This document shows, piece by piece, positions 7,731 to 10,702 of a stretch of 10,702 nt of DNA (position 1 is its first letter; each line of letters opens with the position of its first letter). The stretch spans positions 1 to 10,702 of the forward strand of contig CAXDOZ010000080.1 in the NCBI GenBank assembly GCA_963991145.1, read 5' to 3'. A program made the position numbers and the translations under genes. The DNA comes from CAXDOZ01 sp963991145 (GTDB lineage: Bacteria; Bacteroidota; Bacteroidia; Chitinophagales; JABDMM01). The notes below the pieces were generated by a model, which saw only the letters and a list, made by a program, of their open reading frames with translations, was not told the origin of the DNA and made no database searches.

Positions 7731-8705
7731 ATGGATCAAAGAGTTTTGATCGCCCTGGAACTCCATAAAGAGAAGAGAGAGCTTGAGGTTCACCTACTCA
7801 AGAAGAGTGAGTGTGAGGCCGAATTGATCAAGCAAGTAGAGAAAGAATGGGTAAGCGGAAACGATGTTACATTCCCTGACACCGTTGAATCCAAGCTTTT
7901 GTCCATTACGGAGGAAACTGTTATTCCTGAAGAGATCAGAGCAGATAATCCTGCCAAATTCAGACAGGTACAAAACGATTGGGCATACACCATCTTTGCT
8001 GAGCAATTCTGGAAGGTATTCCTTGACGAGCTCAATGAGCTAAAGGAAGAAACCAGAAAAGCGGATTCTTACGATCGCGACTTATTTGATCGAACGAAGA
8101 GCTTTTGGAACCGTGTTCTTGAGCAAAAGAAGGAGCAAAACATTGGTCAGGACAAGATCGACGAGATCAAGGCTGATGTTGATCTGATCTTTGAAAAGAT
8201 GAAGGCGCTTCGCCAATCCGCTTCAGAGGAGCGAAGCAAGGAAGAGAAAGAGGTTCTAGCTCAGTTTGAAGAGAAGTTCGCTGAAGTTGAAAAGCTTAAG
8301 GAGTCGAATGCAGCTGCTTCGCAGATCATTAATCAGCTCAAGGCTATTCGCTCAGACCTCAATGCCAGTAAGCTTCGTGGAAAGTCAAGAGATAAGGTAG
8401 GATCTAGAATTGATGCCTTTTTCGAAGAGTTGAGCAAGAAGAAGCAAAAGGCCCAGGACGGAAAGCTCAATAAGCGTATCTCTGATCTTGAAGGCATTAT
8501 CCAAAAACTGGAAAGATCGATCGAGAGAGACAGAAAAGAGCTCGATTTCCAGGAGCGCAAGATGAACTCAAATCAAACATCTGATTTCGAGGCTAAGCTT
8601 AGAGCAACGAAGAAGGACATGTTGGCTTCGCAGCTCAAATCCAAGGAAGACAAGCTAAAAGATATTCAAGCCACGCTTGAATCGCTGCAAAAACGCAATT
8701 CCTAA
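7731..8705 (+). CDS. Charged coiled-coil protein of unknown function
   Basis: 324-residue soluble protein with no signal peptide and no membrane helix. It is extremely rich in Lys, Glu, Asp and Arg. From about base 8030 to the end it is almost continuous heptad-like helix. The aromatic pattern near 7980-8130 (WAYTIF, FWKVF, SFWNRVL) is faintly reminiscent of DUF349-type helical repeats, but I would not assign that family. I do not recognise the protein. The ATG at 7731 is chosen because it leaves a normal leader after the TAAATTTG promoter element. An in-frame GTG at 7689 would add 14 residues and cannot be excluded. The gene stands alone behind its own promoter, and its stop overlaps the convergent Nudix gene by 4 bases. 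A structural, scaffold or nucleic-acid-associated role fits the composition but is speculation. Confidence 0.8.
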   Translation: MDQRVLIALELHKEKRELEVHLLKKSECEAELIKQVEKEWVSGNDVTFPDTVESKLLSITEETVIPEEIRADNPAKFRQVQNDWAYTIFAEQFWKVFLDELNELKEETRKADSYDRDLFDRTKSFWNRVLEQKKEQNIGQDKIDEIKADVDLIFEKMKALRQSASEERSKEEKEVLAQFEEKFAEVEKLKESNAAASQIINQLKAIRSDLNASKLRGKSRDKVGSRIDAFFEELSKKKQKAQDGKLNKRISDLEGIIQKLERSIERDRKELDFQERKMNSNQTSDFEAKLRATKKDMLASQLKSKEDKLKDIQATLESLQKRNS

Positions 8706-9253
8706 TCCGCCCGGAGGGCGAGTGTCTTTTCAATCAATCTCATAATGGAGCGATTGGAGTTGTAGGCTTCAATTTCAGGAAAGGAAAGCCATTTCATATC
8801 CATCGATTCATCGTTTCGGTCAAAGGGCTCCTGAGTGTCGGCAATTAAGTGAAATCTAATGTCAAGGTGTAAGTGTTCGGGAACACCTTTTCGCTCTGGA
8901 ATGCTGTGGACATCGATATCGAAGATCTCTGCGCTTGCAAATTTGTAGCGCTTCAAGCCCGTTTCCTCAAGCACCTCCCTCCTGCAGGCTTCCTCAACAG
9001 TCTCACCGGATTCTATAAGTCCGCCCGGCTGTATCCAAATATTGAGTTTGCTGTGGTGCAGCAGAACAGCTCGGGTCAATTCCCGATCTGTGATCCAGGC
9101 TGCGGCAGTAAAATGACCCTTGAGCAGATCACGACTTAGGCAATTCTCGTTTTCTTTTGCAAAATTCTCACAGAATGCCCGCATTTGCTCTTCTTCAGCG
9201 TCTAAAGCGGTATACTTGCTGAGCTTTTCTATCAATAAGCTTCGATTCATCAT
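8702..9253 (-). CDS. Nudix hydrolase
   Basis: 183-residue soluble hydrolase that should cleave a nucleoside diphosphate linked to another moiety (Nudix superfamily, Mg2+-dependent). The Nudix box is perfect at residues 78-100: G-x5-E-x7-R-E-V-L-E-E-T-G-L, with catalytic Glu residues at 93, 96 and 97. Before it come GHFTAAAWI (46-54) and WIQPGG (73-78), a pattern seen in a common bacterial Nudix group with an N-terminal helical extension; this supports a start at 9253 or at the second Met (9250). Substrate specificity cannot be read from the sequence. It lies on the opposite strand to everything else here. Its stop (TAG, complement of 8702-8704) overlaps the coiled-coil gene's TAA, and its ATG is only 3 bases from the ATG of the divergent gene at 9257. 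Its promoter must therefore lie inside that gene. Confidence 0.9.
   Translation of the reverse strand: MMNRSLLIEKLSKYTALDAEEEQMRAFCENFAKENENCLSRDLLKGHFTAAAWITDRELTRAVLLHHSKLNIWIQPGGLIESGETVEEACRREVLEETGLKRYKFASAEIFDIDVHSIPERKGVPEHLHLDIRFHLIADTQEPFDRNDESMDMKWLSFPEIEAYNSNRSIMRLIEKTLALRAD
9211..9218 (+). promoter_or_regulatory. Possible -7 element inside the Nudix gene (TATACTTG)
   Basis: TATACTTG differs from TAnnTTTG at one defined base. It sits 38 bases before the ATG at 9257, with a TTTG at 9184-9187 as a candidate -33 element; the 23-base spacer is somewhat long. Because only 3 bases separate the divergent start codons, the promoter of the 9257 operon has to lie within the Nudix coding sequence, and this is the best candidate seen there. 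Confidence 0.3.
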
Positions 9254-9256
9254 TTC

Positions 9257-9898
9257 ATGGCTTCAGCGATAAATATAATCCTTGCAATAGGGACGATCGG
9301 CCTTTTTTCTCTATCACTTTACCTGATCATTCAGGGAAAGAGAAAGGAGAATAACAAGATGCGAAATACCGGTCTTGGAATATTCCTCGCGGCAAATGTC
9401 GTGGTGGTCATGCTGGCTCAAACCGTATTGATGGATGAGAATCGAGAATCAGTATATAATCTCGATTTTATCAGAGACACTGAGCAGGCTGAAGGTGAGC
9501 TGAATTACGATACCGCAAGAATTGTATTTCTCGACCTCGTTTCCTCTCCTATCCCTGACTATATCAATGATCTTGAGGCAGATGCCCTTGGTGATGATCC
9601 ATTTGAAATGGCCAGATTGGAGTACAACTGCCCATACAAGATCTACCGCGATATGATGATGGGCCTACCTTCCTATTTTCCATCAACTTCAGACACAGGA
9701 GCAATTGGCTTCTTTACCTTTGTATCGGATTCGGTTTACAGCGATCAAAATGATTACTTAAGCGGAATGATGGGCTTAGAAAGCTGGCCCATGAGGGATT
9801 CTGTAGCATTTTGCTATGTTTCCAGCCCAGCGGTAAATCACTATCTGGCAATTGATTCAAGCACCGGACAGGTAACTCATCTCGCAATCAGAAAATAA
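9257..9898 (+). CDS. Membrane-anchored protein of unknown function
   Basis: 213-residue protein with two N-terminal hydrophobic helices at about residues 5-26 and 38-58, separated by a short, strongly basic loop (KRKENNK). By the positive-inside rule this places both ends outside the cytoplasm. A roughly 150-residue soluble domain follows; it is acidic in its first half and has two Cys (125 and 186). The last part (about 183-212) looks like beta strands, ending with 'YLAIDSSTGQVTHLAI'. I do not recognise a family. ATG at 9257 is chosen because the first helix starts immediately and the next Met (residue 35) would remove it. It is divergent from the Nudix gene with a 3-base gap and precedes the metal transporter gene by 14 bases, so it is probably cotranscribed with it. 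Confidence 0.75.
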   Translation: MASAINIILAIGTIGLFSLSLYLIIQGKRKENNKMRNTGLGIFLAANVVVVMLAQTVLMDENRESVYNLDFIRDTEQAEGELNYDTARIVFLDLVSSPIPDYINDLEADALGDDPFEMARLEYNCPYKIYRDMMMGLPSYFPSTSDTGAIGFFTFVSDSVYSDQNDYLSGMMGLESWPMRDSVAFCYVSSPAVNHYLAIDSSTGQVTHLAIRK

Positions 9899-9912
9899 GC
9901 AGCAAGAGCTAT

Positions 9913-10665
9913 ATGGCTTCAGATAACCACGACCACAGTCACGACCATTCACATGACCACAACCATGACCACGATCACGATCATTCGCATGATCACCACC
10001 ATCACGGTCATTCGCATATGCACTTTGAGGATATTCGCAAGAAAGGTGCGATTGCAGTCATCGTATTGATCATTGCATTGCTTACTGCTATTGCTGAGAT
10101 CTACTTTGGACGTAAAACCGGCTCCAGGGCCCTCACAAACGATGGATGGCACATGCTCAGTCATACCTGGGTTCTTGGTCTCACAGGCATTGCCTATGGC
10201 TTTATCTGGCTAAATCAGAAGTATCAGCTCTTAAATATTTCCTCCAAGAGAGCACTTAGCATCGCGGGATTGCTATCTGCCTTCACCTTACTGCTTGTAG
10301 CGATTGCCATTGGGTATAAGAGTATTCTTGATCTAATGAATCCTGCAAGCGAAATGCTCTACGGTGAGGCTTTGGTCGTTGCATTTATTGGTTTGATCGT
10401 CAACGGATTCAGTGCTTACATTCTTCATGTTGGACATCACGACCACGATCACAATCTTCGGGCAGCCTACCTTCATCTAATGGCTGATGCACTTACCTCG
10501 CTAACCGCTATCCTTGCATTACTCGCAGGTAGATACCTCGGTTGGGATTTCCTCGATCCGATCGTAGGAATACTCGCAGCTATCATCATTGCTAAATGGG
10601 CATATGAGCTGATCCTGGTCTCAGGTAAAGATGCGATCAAGGGCGAAAAGGCCCATAAACACTAA
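9913..10665 (+). CDS. DmeF-like cation diffusion facilitator lacking the C-terminal domain
   Basis: 250-residue inner-membrane metal-cation/proton antiporter of the CDF family, most like the DmeF (Co2+/Ni2+) group. The N-terminal 37 residues hold 18 His in an HxH/HDH pattern, a likely metal-binding tail. Six helices follow (near residues 46-64, 85-100, 115-135, 152-172, 186-206 and 214-236). The transport site reads D77/H80 (with H84) in 'NDGWHMLSH' of TM2 and H188/D192 in 'HLMADALTS' of TM5; a second His cluster, HHDHDH, lies at 175-180 before TM5. The DmeF-like segment around DHNLRAAYLHLMADALTS and RYLGWDFLDP is the reason for the subgroup call. Zn2+ cannot be excluded. The usual cytoplasmic C-terminal domain is absent: the protein stops about 14 residues after TM6, and the next gene begins three bases later, so this is not an assembly cut. 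Confidence 0.88.
   Translation: MASDNHDHSHDHSHDHNHDHDHDHSHDHHHHGHSHMHFEDIRKKGAIAVIVLIIALLTAIAEIYFGRKTGSRALTNDGWHMLSHTWVLGLTGIAYGFIWLNQKYQLLNISSKRALSIAGLLSAFTLLLVAIAIGYKSILDLMNPASEMLYGEALVVAFIGLIVNGFSAYILHVGHHDHDHNLRAAYLHLMADALTSLTAILALLAGRYLGWDFLDPIVGILAAIIIAKWAYELILVSGKDAIKGEKAHKH
9925..10023 (+). repeat. Low-complexity histidine-codon tract
   Basis: An imperfect run of CAC/CAT codons alternating with GAC/GAT and AGT/TCG codons encodes the His-Asp/His-Ser tail of the CDF transporter. It is coding sequence and not a regulatory or CRISPR repeat. It is prone to slippage and to misassembly, so its exact copy number could vary between strains. Confidence 0.75.
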
Positions 10666-10668
10666 GCA

Positions 10669-10702
10669 ATGGGAGATCTGATCCTGCCAATATTGATCAG
10701 TT
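10669..10702 (+). CDS. Start of a further gene, cut by the window edge
   Basis: An ATG three bases after the transporter's stop opens a frame beginning MGDLILPILIS, which stays open to the edge. The position and hydrophobic start fit a cotranscribed gene, but eleven residues are too few to name it. Confidence 0.35.
   Translation, partial: MGDLILPILIS

Noticed and set aside
8873..9139. 88-codon + strand open frame opposite the Nudix gene
   Set aside because: It is the antisense shadow of a gene with a perfect Nudix box and shows no family features of its own.
9925..10023. Tandem repeat resembling a CRISPR or regulatory repeat array
   Set aside because: There are no constant repeats with unique spacers; it is simply alternating His and Asp/Ser codons within a typical CDF N-terminus.

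Overview
The window looks like chromosomal DNA from a member of the Bacteroidota, probably a marine or free-living Cytophagales/Flavobacteriales/Balneolales-type lineage. The support is moderate GC, genes packed by short overlaps, almost no Shine-Dalgarno sequences, a perfect copy of the Bacteroidota -7 promoter element (TAAATTTG) in the only real intergenic gap on the left side, and family content typical of that phylum. I cannot name the genus. No rRNA, tRNA, CRISPR array, insertion sequence or phage gene is visible.

Region 1 (1-7619, + strand) is one long, tightly coupled gene string. Its genes are: an FAD/NAD(P)-dependent oxidoreductase cut by the left edge; a polytopic NosR/NapH-like 4Fe-4S protein; a DPM-like family 2 glycosyltransferase; a membrane family 2 glycosyltransferase of the cellulose/glucomannan-synthase type; a GT-C (GT87/DUF2029-like) polytopic glycosyltransferase; an exported DUF547 protein; and a TIGR04282 (DUF2064) nucleotidyl/glycosyltransferase-like protein. 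Every junction overlaps, by 1 to 11 bases, so the seven genes are probably one transcript with translational coupling. The redox pair could feed electrons through the membrane. The DPM-like enzyme could make a polyprenyl-phosphate sugar that the GT-C enzyme uses, while the other transferases build a glycoconjugate. TIGR04282 proteins are named in public databases for their association with arsenosugar biosynthesis (ArsM/ArsS), so an arsenosugar or arsenosugar-lipid locus is the leading but unproven hypothesis. The decisive genes, if present, lie to the left of the window.

Region 2 (7620-9256) has a short intergenic stretch with a good promoter, then a highly charged coiled-coil protein of unknown function on the + strand. 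A Nudix hydrolase follows on the - strand. It overlaps the coiled-coil gene tail to tail by 4 bases and lies head to head with the next gene with only 3 bases between start codons.

Region 3 (9257-10702, + strand) holds a membrane-anchored protein of unknown function, a DmeF-like cation diffusion facilitator with a histidine-packed N-terminus and no C-terminal cytoplasmic domain, and the first codons of another gene running off the right edge. Spacings of 14 and 3 bases suggest one operon.

Across the whole window the tetranucleotide GATC is strikingly frequent (about 105 by hand count, against about 42 expected from equal base composition).
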